The notes: generated from the letters alone by a model not told the origin. A stretch of 26,162 nt of DNA from a virus (IMGVR_UViG_3300047494_000027:1-26162), one strand, 5' to 3'; positions 19,307 to 26,162 are shown, numbered from the stretch's first letter. Program-made: numbers and translations.

Positions 19307-19533
19307 CGTGGCAACTCCTTCAGCCACTGCTCGATCGTCTCGATGGCTTCCTGCCGCATTTCACGATGCCTCAGGTCCGGCGGCGTCCCGGTCAGATCAT
19401 AGCCCGCATATTGGGCAATCACGTTGTCGCACTCGTTTACCATTGCAATAGCGTCACAGACCTTGAAGAAGCCGATCCGTGTAAGCTTTTCGCTGAGGTG
19501 GATCGGCTTCATGGAAGTGATCGGCGGCCTCAT
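19303..19533 (-). CDS. Hypothetical helical protein (76 aa)
   Basis: ATG at 19533 overlaps the upstream TGA (ATGA) and has GGAGGA nearby; an ATG at 19545 is possible. Mostly helical: HLSEKLTRIGFFKVCDAIAMVNECDNVI, then REMRQEAIETIEQWLKELPR. No family recognised. Coupled on both sides in the promoter-G operon. Confidence 0.72.
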   Translation of the reverse strand: MRPPITSMKPIHLSEKLTRIGFFKVCDAIAMVNECDNVIAQYAGYDLTGTPPDLRHREMRQEAIETIEQWLKELPR

Positions 19534-19739
19534 TGCATCCTCCATAGGACCTTGCCGTCGATGTCCTCGACCCGTCGCGTTCCTGGGTTCAGCACGGCGC
19601 TGTCTGCCGCCTGATCGGCGAGAGATTTACCGACGCATCCTTGGACCGGATACCAGCCATCCGCGCGGAAGAAGATCAGCATCTCTTCCCGGCCGCCCGG
19701 TGCCAGGGTAGCTGCGGTATGAAGATCAGAATGTGACAC
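19530..19739 (-). CDS. Hypothetical protein (69 aa, GTG start)
   Basis: The GTG at 19739 has GGGGAG 7 bases upstream and overlaps the previous gene by 14 bases; no ATG fits. Sequence contains EEMLIFFRADGWYPVQGCVGKSLADQA, then RVEDIDGKVLWRMQ. This looks like a small alpha/beta domain that handles a single polar substrate, but no family was recognised. Confidence 0.68.
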   Translation of the reverse strand: MSHSDLHTAATLAPGGREEMLIFFRADGWYPVQGCVGKSLADQAADSAVLNPGTRRVEDIDGKVLWRMQ

Positions 19740-19947
19740 TGAGTTTCTCCCCGGTGTTTGCTTCGAAGCCGTCGACGCGAATCAGTCCGGACGGCGTGAC
19801 CCGGATCATAATCCGTTCCCTGGGGGTCTCGATCATGAGGAGGCGATGTCCCTTGTGCTCGCATGCCCGGCTGATCACCGCATTGCCCCATTGGAAGCCA
19901 TACGGCGTCTTCTCGGATCCGGCATGGGCATCCTGTGAGGAACTCAT
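19726..19947 (-). CDS. Conserved-type small phage protein (73 aa)
   Basis: ATG at 19947 overlaps the upstream TGA (ATGA). The core YGFQWGNAVISRACEHKGHRLLMI, then IMIRVTPSGLIRV, is a beta-rich pattern I have seen in many unnamed phage proteins, with the TPSGLIRV ending near-invariant. The function is unknown. Overlapping frames are shadows. Confidence 0.72.
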   Translation of the reverse strand: MSSSQDAHAGSEKTPYGFQWGNAVISRACEHKGHRLLMIETPRERIMIRVTPSGLIRVDGFEANTGEKLSVTF

Positions 19948-20207
19948 GAGAACCTCGACCGCAGCAGGTCAGCGTCCGCACCAAGGACCGCGACGTCATG
20001 TGCGGCCGTCCGCAAGGATCCGCCGCCGACTTCAGCCTGGCTGATGACCACCAGGGCGTCGCGCATCCTGTCGTTATCGGCGCGGAGTCGGGTGAGTTCA
20101 GAGACCTGCGCCGCTGGGTCCCACGTTTCGTATAGCCGCTCTCGTATGTCTGGAGCGATCTCCATCAGACGATGCGGCAGAACGTAGCTTTTACGAGATC
20201 CACTCAT
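19944..20207 (-). CDS. Hypothetical helical protein (87 aa)
   Basis: ATG at 20207 has GAGG 3 bases upstream and overlaps the previous gene by 17 bases. It begins with a basic stretch (SGSRKSYVLPHRLMEIAPDI) and continues with a coiled-coil-like helix (VSELTRLRADNDRMRDALVVI) and a final Ala/Leu helix. No family recognised. It may dimerise through the coiled coil. Confidence 0.72.
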   Translation of the reverse strand: MSGSRKSYVLPHRLMEIAPDIRERLYETWDPAAQVSELTRLRADNDRMRDALVVISQAEVGGGSLRTAAHDVAVLGADADLLRSRFS

Positions 20208-20445
20208 GATCCTCAGCCCTCCATTCCCAGTTGCCCGGCAGCCCGAGGATGCTGGCCTGAAACTCCGCGCTTTCCTTCGTATCGAACTGGCAGGCCGCCA
20301 GATGGGTGAAGGACAGCATCGGGCGGCCGTCGTGATACAGGTCGCCAGTCCAGTACAGCGGGACAGGTGCCTTTGGCGCCGTGTTGATGACCCACCAGAC
20401 GCCGGGCTGACCTCTACGCAGGGTGGCTACTCTCGGGTCCGTCAT
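20191..20445 (-). CDS. Hypothetical protein (84 aa), first gene of operon
   Basis: Two starts are possible. The ATG at 20472 lies only 6 bases after the -10 hexamer of promoter G and would be leaderless; the ATG at 20445 follows GGAAGG and gives a leader length like the other operons, so it is preferred. The protein has a Trp-rich beta core (GVWWVINTAPKAPVPLYWTG, then MLSFTHLAACQF) and ends in a small helix plus NWEWRAEDHEWIS. Unknown function. Confidence 0.7.
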   Translation of the reverse strand: MTDPRVATLRRGQPGVWWVINTAPKAPVPLYWTGDLYHDGRPMLSFTHLAACQFDTKESAEFQASILGLPGNWEWRAEDHEWIS

Positions 20446-20478
20446 CCCTTCCTCCGTCGGCGCAGTCGTCATATCTCC

Positions 20479-20514
20479 ATCGTAACCGGCACCCGCCCCG
20501 GCGCTCAGGAAGTC
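20479..20514 (-). promoter_or_regulatory. GACTTCCT-type promoter, copy G
   Basis: Octamer GACTTCCT (20514-20507), 22 bases, TACGAT (20484-20479). It heads the eight-gene operon from 20445 to 18598. The octamer begins 3 bases after the stop at 20518. Confidence 0.65.
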
Positions 20515-20517
20515 GGC

Positions 20518-21021
20518 CTACAGAACGTTGACCACCGTCCCGGCAGGAACCTTGAAGAACCCGAGGGCGCCCTTGATCCTGATGGGCGTCTGCACCGGCC
20601 GGACGTCGTCCAGGACAAAGCCGTGCGGACCGTCGAACCAAGGTGACGCCGACGACGTGACGCAGTCCGTGACGGTGGCCGTCCCGACGATGTGGCCGCC
20701 CATCGCCCGCAGGTCGCCGATCGTCACCGGCGGCAGCGTGAGTCCCTGGCTCTCCGCGATCCGGCAGCCGTAGTCGAGGTCGTCCGTGAAGACCGGCAGG
20801 CTGAAGGATTTGCTGGCGTGCAGAAGGACCGGGCCGCGGAACCTGGTCGGCCAGCTGCGGTTCTCGATGCGCTTGCCACCATTTAGGATCAGCCACCACC
20901 ATGGACCGCGAATGCTGAGGGCGCGCAACGGAAGTTCGGTGCCGCCGGGGACATGGCGGAACCCCTGAGGATTATGGCCTTCTTGCCTGAGTTCAGCCCC
21001 GGGGGCATATGGCTGGCTCAT
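20518..21021 (-). CDS. ASCH-domain protein (putative RNA-binding or RNA/nucleotide hydrolase, 167 aa)
   Basis: ATG at 21021 overlaps the TGA of the upstream XRE gene (ATGA). After a 30-residue polar leader, the ASCH fold is recognisable: LRALSIRGPWWWLILNGGKR with K50, then ENRSW and RGPVLLHAS (62-70). The last third has the usual beta ending (IKGALGFFKVP). ASCH domains bind RNA or act on modified nucleosides. The neighbouring RNA ligase makes an RNA-processing role plausible. Family identification is good; the reaction is inferred. Confidence 0.8.
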   Translation of the reverse strand: MSQPYAPGAELRQEGHNPQGFRHVPGGTELPLRALSIRGPWWWLILNGGKRIENRSWPTRFRGPVLLHASKSFSLPVFTDDLDYGCRIAESQGLTLPPVTIGDLRAMGGHIVGTATVTDCVTSSASPWFDGPHGFVLDDVRPVQTPIRIKGALGFFKVPAGTVVNVL

Positions 21022-21341
21022 CGGCTCCAGACCTCGATCAGCTGCCGGATCCGGGCCTTGGTGTCCTCCGGCAGCCCGCGATAGCGGTAGTAGACGGCGA
21101 GATCCTCGGCATCCTCGGCCACGTCGGAAACCAGATAGTCGATGGTCGTCCCCAACGCTGCGGCGATCTGCGACAACTTGGCGGCCGATGGACGCGGAGG
21201 GTTCTCGTGCTCCAAGGACCACAGGTAGGACTTGGAGCATCCGGCCGCGATGGCCAGCTTATCCAGTGACAGCCCGCGGGCCTTGCGCCCGGTGCGGATG
21301 CGGTCGCCGATGGGGTTGGGTGTTGCGTTACCGTCGGTCAT
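21018..21341 (-). CDS. XRE-family helix-turn-helix regulator (107 aa)
   Basis: Cro/CI domain at about residues 11-70: IGDRIRTGRKARGLSLDKLA, then AAGCSKSYLWSLEHENPPRPS and IAAALGTTIDYLVSD. A short C-terminal region (YYRYRGLPEDTKARIRQLIEVW) resembles the dimerisation tail of small phage and plasmid repressors. ATG at 21341 overlaps the ligase stop (ATGA). Being second in the ligase operon suggests autoregulation of this RNA-handling module. Confidence 0.85.
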   Translation of the reverse strand: MTDGNATPNPIGDRIRTGRKARGLSLDKLAIAAGCSKSYLWSLEHENPPRPSAAKLSQIAAALGTTIDYLVSDVAEDAEDLAVYYRYRGLPEDTKARIRQLIEVWSR

Positions 21342-21541
21342 GACGCCACCCTCACTCGGCGCTTTCCATCAGCCACAGCCTCAGCGCGCGTCCTGAAAAG
21401 TTCGCCGCCGAGATAGCAACCGCTCCCCTCCGCATAGGAGTACCAGCCTCCGACATCTCCGTCTGAATTACGGAACACGTCGTATCTGGCGGGCTTCACG
21501 GCGGTTTTGATGGTCTCGGTAGTGCCGGTGCCGTCGGTCAT
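21338..21541 (-). other. Possible separate small gene at the ligase C-terminus (67 codons)
   Basis: The in-frame ATG at 21541 has GGAGG 6 bases upstream, and its first bases form ATGA with a TGA of another frame. That frame (GSRDTCHAGAANALREDAA before the TGA) would be the normal end of the ligase if one base were gained or lost near 21595-21620. The product (KPARYDVFRNSDGDVGGWYS, then GELFRTRAEAVADG) is a small beta-rich protein unlike ligase domains. Confidence 0.5.
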
Positions 21542-22666
21542 GCCGCATCCTCCCGCAGCGCGTTGGCCGCCCCGGCGTGGCACGTATCCCGGGAGCCGGT
21601 TGCCCGTCGGTCGGATCTCCCGCCAGATCAGGGATGCCAGCTTGTCCGCGCTGCCCTTCCGGACGGGGAAGATGAACCGGCGCACGGTCTCCGGCACCTC
21701 GTGCAGTGCCAGCCCCAATTCCCTGTCGGTCAGCGCGTCGTATTTGGCGGCCGCCGCCTGGATGTCCGCCGCCATGTGGTTGAACTCGCCCTCCAGCGCG
21801 TGGACGATCGCGTCGAAGTCGGCATGGAATTCCTCGGGCAGATCCCGGCGGACGACATCGAGATCATCACCGGCGACGATCATGCCGTGGACGGCCAGCG
21901 GGGTGCATCGGCTGATCAGGGCATGGATCCGGCAATACTCGGCGCCCTTCGCCTTCAGACGCAGGCCGCCGGAGAACCGGATGACAAATCCTTCCTCGGT
22001 CGGCGGCAGGGCTGCCGTGGCGGCCACGAGTTCGGCGATGGAGCGGTAGGACACCCGGCGGGCGCACCGCCACTCCATGATGCCGCCCAGGTGCTCCAGG
22101 TCGTCCCACTCCAGCTCCCGGCCGTCAGCGTCATAGCCACCAAGGATTACGAGGCCGTCCTCGGGATACGGGACGACGATCCTGTTTGCCGCGTAGACGG
22201 CTTCCAGCAGGTAGGTGGTTCCGGGATCGAGGGACGCCTCCTGCGCAGCGCTCAGGTCGTCCAGGTGCGTCTGCGCCCACGCCGCCTGGTCGGAGAAGAA
22301 GGAACCCTTGGTCGCCGCGCGCCACCGGCCATCATGGTAGAAGACGACGATCAGGCTGCCGTCGACCTTCTCGTAGGCGTCGAAGTGTTCGGCAGGCACG
22401 GAGTGACCGTTCTCGCCGATGTTGAAGAACTTCGGAAACGGAGTGGCGACTACCTCCCGTCTCTTGACGTCCACGATCAGGCCGCGTGCCACCATAGTAA
22501 ACGGCGTCCAAGCCCGCTCGTAGGCGCACTGCTTCGTGTAGCAGAACAGCCGGAGATCGCCGTCGGACGACACCTTGACCATGCCGTCCGCCTCTGCGGC
22601 ATGAAGACCGGCGGCGAGGTCATCAAAGGAATACTGGCGGGCGGGGTGGAGGATTTCTGAGCGCAC
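21338..22666 (-). CDS. T4 Rnl1-like RNA ligase (nucleotidyltransferase), GTG start
   Basis: ATP-dependent RNA ligases seal broken RNA, such as host tRNAs cleaved by anti-phage nucleases. Motif I is KVDGS (100-104, nucleotidyl lysine K100). Also visible are ARGLIVD (60-66), ATKGSF (118-123), motif III TYLLEAVY (151-158), motif IV EEGFVIR (224-230) and motif V LRLKAKG (235-241). The GTG at 22666 has GGGGAG 8 bases upstream. The ligase proper probably ends near residue 352 (LIWREIRP); what follows up to 442 may belong to another gene joined in frame. No polynucleotide kinase is next to it. Family confidence is high; the exact C-terminus is uncertain. Confidence 0.87.
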   Translation of the reverse strand: MRSEILHPARQYSFDDLAAGLHAAEADGMVKVSSDGDLRLFCYTKQCAYERAWTPFTMVARGLIVDVKRREVVATPFPKFFNIGENGHSVPAEHFDAYEKVDGSLIVVFYHDGRWRAATKGSFFSDQAAWAQTHLDDLSAAQEASLDPGTTYLLEAVYAANRIVVPYPEDGLVILGGYDADGRELEWDDLEHLGGIMEWRCARRVSYRSIAELVAATAALPPTEEGFVIRFSGGLRLKAKGAEYCRIHALISRCTPLAVHGMIVAGDDLDVVRRDLPEEFHADFDAIVHALEGEFNHMAADIQAAAAKYDALTDRELGLALHEVPETVRRFIFPVRKGSADKLASLIWREIRPTGNRLPGYVPRRGGQRAAGGCGMTDGTGTTETIKTAVKPARYDVFRNSDGDVGGWYSYAEGSGCYLGGELFRTRAEAVADGKRRVRVAS

Positions 22667-22739
22667 GTCGGCTGCTCCCCATCGGGGGTTGGCAACAGAC
22701 CGCGGGAAGACGCGGCGAACGGACGCTCAGCAGATGCCT

Positions 22740-22776
22740 ATGGTAGCCCGACGATGGCCGTAGGATGGAGGAAGTC
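22740..22776 (-). promoter_or_regulatory. GACTTCCT-type promoter, copy H
   Basis: Octamer GACTTCCT (22776-22769), 23 bases, TACCAT (22745-22740) then AGGC. It heads the RNA ligase operon, 73 bases before the GTG at 22666, the longest leader in the set. Confidence 0.65.
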
Positions 22777-22803
22777 GGGATACCGGGGCGATGACGAGGA
22801 GCC

Positions 22804-23232
22804 TTACTCGTCGTCGTCGTAAGTATCTTTGAAGGTCTGCTCCCAATCCACTTTAATCAGTCCGTGCATTGACGAGGCGCTCACCCGGCCGGAGGGCTGC
22901 CGAAGACCTACGATTGTCACACGCCACGCACCGAAGCTTTCCCGGATTCGCAAGGTGAACTCTCCCCGGTCAAACGTGAAAAGCATGTCGCCGGTGATGA
23001 TGACCGGCATATGGCCTCCTGCGGCCTCCGCCTGCATCCTGCTGACGTCGATGGTGATACCAGGCTGATCCCAAATTGACATCCACGCCTGACAGACGGT
23101 TCGGTCGAACACGAGCAGGTGCCGCGCATCGGCCACCCAGCCATCAATCTTGTCAGCACTCCTCGGATCGCAGCTGGCAGCGGCCTCTGTGCAGAGCCGG
23201 GCGTGGTCTGCGGCAAGTGCTTGTCGGATCAT
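22804..23232 (-). CDS. Hypothetical protein (142 aa)
   Basis: ATG at 23232. The longer frame to 23454 runs through a structured intergenic region and is Ser/Pro-rich, so it is rejected. Domain outline: helical N-terminus (MIRQALAADHARLCTEAA), DKIDGWVADARHLLVFD, a beta-rich middle (GHMPVIITGDMLFTFDRGEF), then AWRVTIVGLRQPSGRVS and an acidic tail (DTYDDDE). No family recognised. CTATAC at about 23267-23272 could be its -10 box. No octamer of the GACTTCCT type was seen, so it is not part of that regulon. Confidence 0.72.
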   Translation of the reverse strand: MIRQALAADHARLCTEAAASCDPRSADKIDGWVADARHLLVFDRTVCQAWMSIWDQPGITIDVSRMQAEAAGGHMPVIITGDMLFTFDRGEFTLRIRESFGAWRVTIVGLRQPSGRVSASSMHGLIKVDWEQTFKDTYDDDE

Positions 23233-23380
23233 GTTCGGCCGCCTGAATGTGAGTGAGCCGAACGGTATAGCTGACAAGTTGGGTTGACGTAATCCAGACG
23301 GGAACGGCCCTGAGCTCCTGCCAGGCTTGCTGAGGGCGCTGGAGTCCGGGGTGTCCGAGTATGGGGTCGAGCAGGGAAAC

Positions 23381-23460
23381 GCCTCCTGGAGGCTCTTAGG
23401 CGGTCGTTGCGAGGCGGCAGTGAGCCGGATTGTCGGTTTTCGCGAGGCAACCACGGCTCA
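23381..23460 (-). other. Structured intergenic region after the primase-like gene
   Basis: Contains a stem-loop with TGAGCCG (23421-23427) pairing with CGGCTCA (23454-23460) and inner GGTT/AACC, plus a palindrome GCCTCC-T-GGAGGC (23381-23393). Lies 21 bases after the stop at 23481. May be an unusual terminator, a processing signal or a small RNA; no T-run follows. Confidence 0.4.
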
Positions 23461-23480
23461 CAAAGGCGGCTGGAGCCAGT

Positions 23481-25967
23481 CTACCACGGAACCCGCATAT
23501 CCTGCCCGGCGGCGATTGCCGCGATCTCCCAGGCTTCCAGTTCCGGCGTCTCGTCCTCAAGGCTGTCCATGAGAGCCTCGGTATCGCCGCTGTCGTCGAG
23601 GATTTCAGAGTCTGCCGGGCGGATGGCGGGGTCTTCCATGCCCGGAGGCTGATCCGAACCGGCGGAGAAGTAAGGAGCGAACCTCCACCGCGCATCCAAT
23701 CCAATCCTATCTGATACTCCGTGCTTTTGGAGTCCAGAGAGGAAGATATCGGAGTTCCAACGGTATGGGTTCAGGTTGATCTCATCCTGCTCGGCACATG
23801 CCGCCTCGAACTGCGAGAGGAATTCGGCGATGTCATCAAACTTCTCCGCCATCGCCGTCGCGCAGTTTAATGAGTTGCGCAGGCTCCGTGGTGCGTCGGG
23901 ACGCATTAACGCCATCGGCGCGTATCCGAGTTGGTTTAACGCATACCGGAGCATCCTGCTCGGCTCGTCGCAGGTCTGACCGGCGTAAGCCAGGGACTGG
24001 AGTGACTCGCCGAGGTGCCACATCGCCGCCTTGCTTCCGGGGCCTACGTGATCTTTCTCGGCATGCCGCAGGAGGACGTCGCACACCTTGCCGACTTCCC
24101 TGGTGGCTTCGGCGGAGATCAGGCTCACCGCGTCTGCCGAGACACCGAACTTCTCGGCGATGAACGCGAATGCGTCCACATCCTGTGGCTGGACCGCAAG
24201 CGTGGCGATCGCGCAGATATCCTGCATTTCATGGCGGCCGTAGAGGGGGCTGGTGTCGATGAGCGGCAGGCCAGCCGCATCCATTTCTTCGACGGAAATC
24301 TGATCGCCGTGGGTGCCTGTATCAAGCAGCGGCTGCCCGTTTCCGCGTGCCATCCGCTTGTTGTTTTTGTAGCGCGTCCTGCTGATACCCAAGGCGACCC
24401 ACGGTTGGCGGTTCTCCTCCGAGTTCTCACGCCGCTGCGCCATCGTCGGGATCCCCTTGGCACGGCGCCGGAGATAATGCCGGATCGGCTCGTTGCAAAT
24501 CGATGTGTCTCCAAGGGCAACCATTTCTTCCTCGGTGATTCCGAGCATCTCGATCGCCGTCGCTTTGAAGTAGCCGTAGCGGGCCGCATCGACCTTGTAT
24601 GTATTGCCGCCCACCGTGTAATCCGGCGGCACGATCCCGTCGGCGTCGTCTACGGCTCGCCTGAGCACCGCATGCTCGCAGCTACCGGCCCAACCGCTTT
24701 CAATCGCGGCGAAACCTCCGGCGATCAGGGGTGAGCAATACTCCCGGACCATTTCAGGGACTCGGCCGACATCGAAAAGGTAAGTCATCGCCGACGACAC
24801 GAGCATCATGAAAGGATTACGCAAGCCGACGGGCACTCCACCGGCGGCCGCCCAGATGCTGTCGTGCTCGACACGGTAGGCCACCAGCCGGGGGAGTTCG
24901 AGAAGGAAACGGGCACGCCAGATGTTACGGTTGACCTTTATGTTGCGGGATGTCGCCATAAGGCTGTCCAGGCGTTCGATCAGAGCTTCCTGCGGCGAGT
25001 TGCCGTCCCAAGGTGCGAGAACGATGTTAAGCGGCTCGCGCTCCCACTTCTGCGGCGTCTTATCGCCACGGACCGCATTGACGGCCACAGCGCGAGCCAT
25101 CTTACGGGCGGCTTTCTGTTCAGCGGTCAACTGACGGCCGGACATGGTTACCGTAACCGGGAGTTCCTCGAGGAGACGTTCCATGTCCACGACGCCGGTG
25201 CCGCAGATCATCCCATAGCGGCGATCCCCGGGGAACGGATCCGCCATGCCGGTGAAGACCGGGCGTGCCGTGTACACGGGCTGATTCCAAACCCCGACCT
25301 GGGGATCCACAACGCGAGCACCGATCTCGACTTGGGCGCCCAGCGTCTCCAGGCGAGCGATGGTATGTACCCGCAGGCGGTTCAGCATTGACTTCCTCTC
25401 GGCCTCGGTCGTCGACCGCGACAGCCAGAAGCGGAAATGTGCACCAAGCGTCTCCGGGGAGGCATCCTCGGCCAGCGGGCGGCCATCCTGTCCGGCGACG
25501 CAGGTGGAGGAGGACCACTGCCAGCTGAAGCCCGTGTCCTGCATTTCCTTTGGAAACAGGCTGAGCAGGAAGGCAAGCGCGGCGGCAGGATCGCGGCGGG
25601 GATCGATCTTGAAGTGGTTCGGGATCTTATCGAGGTCACAGATCAGCCAGTAGCGAGGTCCGTCTACCAGACCGCGTGGTGTTGCCCTGGTCTTCCTGCC
25701 CTTATTGTCGACACCGGCGGGTTTGTAGGATTTCGCACGAGTGATGGATGACCCGGCCTCTGGGGCAATGTTGCCGCCGACAATGTAGCCGACGCCATCC
25801 AAACCTTCGCAAATACGAACGCACTGGACATGCATTGTCGGCAGATCGGACACCGGCAACGCAATAGGATCGAAATAGGTGCCGCAATGGTAAGGCTTCA
25901 CGTCCACTGTGCCGTCGGCGTTGACGGTGATCGTCTTGTTTGCGGAGAACTTCGCCCCAACGCGCAT
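23481..25967 (-). CDS. Large replication protein with archaeo-eukaryotic-primase-like motifs
   Basis: An 828-residue protein. The N-terminal part shows the order expected of an AEP primase: a hydrophobic strand with LICDLDKI (metal-binding D111, D113), FSWQWSSS then GAHFRFWLS (H177) and a third acidic position in VVDPQVGVW (D221), followed by NQPVYTARPVF. No Walker A motif was seen in the rest, so a fused helicase is not evident. The middle and C-terminal regions are helical, with a possible helix-turn-helix (GISRTRYKNNKRMARG) and a strongly acidic end. Likely role: primer synthesis or replication initiation. Start is uncertain: the same frame is open upstream of the ATG as far as TAA at 26097-26099, without an obvious start codon or ribosome site. 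Confidence 0.6.
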   Translation of the reverse strand: MRVGAKFSANKTITVNADGTVDVKPYHCGTYFDPIALPVSDLPTMHVQCVRICEGLDGVGYIVGGNIAPEAGSSITRAKSYKPAGVDNKGRKTRATPRGLVDGPRYWLICDLDKIPNHFKIDPRRDPAAALAFLLSLFPKEMQDTGFSWQWSSSTCVAGQDGRPLAEDASPETLGAHFRFWLSRSTTEAERKSMLNRLRVHTIARLETLGAQVEIGARVVDPQVGVWNQPVYTARPVFTGMADPFPGDRRYGMICGTGVVDMERLLEELPVTVTMSGRQLTAEQKAARKMARAVAVNAVRGDKTPQKWEREPLNIVLAPWDGNSPQEALIERLDSLMATSRNIKVNRNIWRARFLLELPRLVAYRVEHDSIWAAAGGVPVGLRNPFMMLVSSAMTYLFDVGRVPEMVREYCSPLIAGGFAAIESGWAGSCEHAVLRRAVDDADGIVPPDYTVGGNTYKVDAARYGYFKATAIEMLGITEEEMVALGDTSICNEPIRHYLRRRAKGIPTMAQRRENSEENRQPWVALGISRTRYKNNKRMARGNGQPLLDTGTHGDQISVEEMDAAGLPLIDTSPLYGRHEMQDICAIATLAVQPQDVDAFAFIAEKFGVSADAVSLISAEATREVGKVCDVLLRHAEKDHVGPGSKAAMWHLGESLQSLAYAGQTCDEPSRMLRYALNQLGYAPMALMRPDAPRSLRNSLNCATAMAEKFDDIAEFLSQFEAACAEQDEINLNPYRWNSDIFLSGLQKHGVSDRIGLDARWRFAPYFSAGSDQPPGMEDPAIRPADSEILDDSGDTEALMDSLEDETPELEAWEIAAIAAGQDMRVPW

Positions 25968-26162
25968 GAGCAGGATGTGGTCGACGGCGGCAGGCGCGCC
26001 GGACGGCAGGATGTCGTCGTCCTGAGACGAAACGTCTGTCGGAACGTAGCCGATGAGTGAGGTGGACCCCAGAACCTGGACAGGAAACGGTGCGACTTAA
26101 GAGAGAGTCTCGCCGGTTTCCAAGGCCCCCTCACCGATCCAGAGGGGTTCAACAATTCGTAT

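Noticed and set aside
21563-22660. Long plus-strand frame antisense to the RNA ligase
   Set aside because: The minus strand has all RNA ligase motifs in order; the antisense frame is open only because of the codon bias.
25898-26155. Minus-strand 85-codon frame at the right edge
   Set aside because: Ser/Arg/Thr-rich off-phase frame overlapping the primase-like gene and its open upstream extension; no ribosome site.
1-26162. CRISPR array, insertion sequence or T7-type RNA polymerase promoters
   Set aside because: No regularly spaced direct repeats of suitable length, no transposase or terminal inverted repeats, and the repeated promoter-like elements are two-part with variable filler, unlike a contiguous T7-type promoter.

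Overview
This window is a piece of a GC-rich tailed double-stranded DNA phage (or prophage) genome. The diagnostic genes sit together at the left end: a DUF1073-type portal protein (cut by the window edge), a large terminase with Walker and nuclease motifs, and a Terminase_2-type small subunit. High GC content, strong GC preference at third codon positions and tightly overlapping small genes suit a phage of a high-GC Gram-negative host, perhaps an alphaproteobacterium. The host cannot be named from the sequence. I saw no integrase, lysis gene, tail gene or tRNA in this part.

Layout. Nearly everything is on the minus strand and reads right to left. From the right: a large protein with archaeo-eukaryotic-primase-like motifs (23481-25967); an unknown gene (22804-23232); an RNA-handling operon with a T4 Rnl1-like RNA ligase, an XRE regulator and an ASCH-domain protein (20518-22666); then about 12 kb of dense operons of small proteins (8570-20445). 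Many of these are cysteine-rich zinc-ribbon proteins. They include a DUF6527 protein, two more XRE regulators, a protein with two helix-turn-helix-like segments, and a possible Acb2/Tad1-like cyclic-nucleotide sponge. Next come a plus-strand DUF6011 gene (7815-8504), a pair of tandem paralogs separated by hairpins (6537-7575), an operon with a metallophosphoesterase and a DEDDh exonuclease (3406-5937), a lone plus-strand small gene (3176-3409) and the packaging genes (1-2870).

Regulation is the most striking part. Eight minus-strand operons are each preceded by the same two-part element: an octamer GACTTCCT (one copy GGCTTCCT), then 22 or 23 bases, then a -10-like hexamer of the type YACNAT, often followed by A(R)GGC. 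No normal -35 box is evident. This resembles the layout of activator-dependent phage middle promoters and would define a regulon covering most of the accessory region. A second composite element (AAATAAAT, 8 bases, TGTCMAC, 4 bases, AGGCTTGC) occurs three times with identical spacing, upstream of three other genes. Hairpins and terminators separate many transcription units.

Within operons, genes are joined by ATGA, TGATG or TAATG overlaps or by longer overlaps, so translational coupling is the rule. These junctions were used to choose starts. Two places break the pattern (3406-4314 and 21338-22666): two apparent genes are fused in frame, but another frame would give a more usual ending. Both may be indels.
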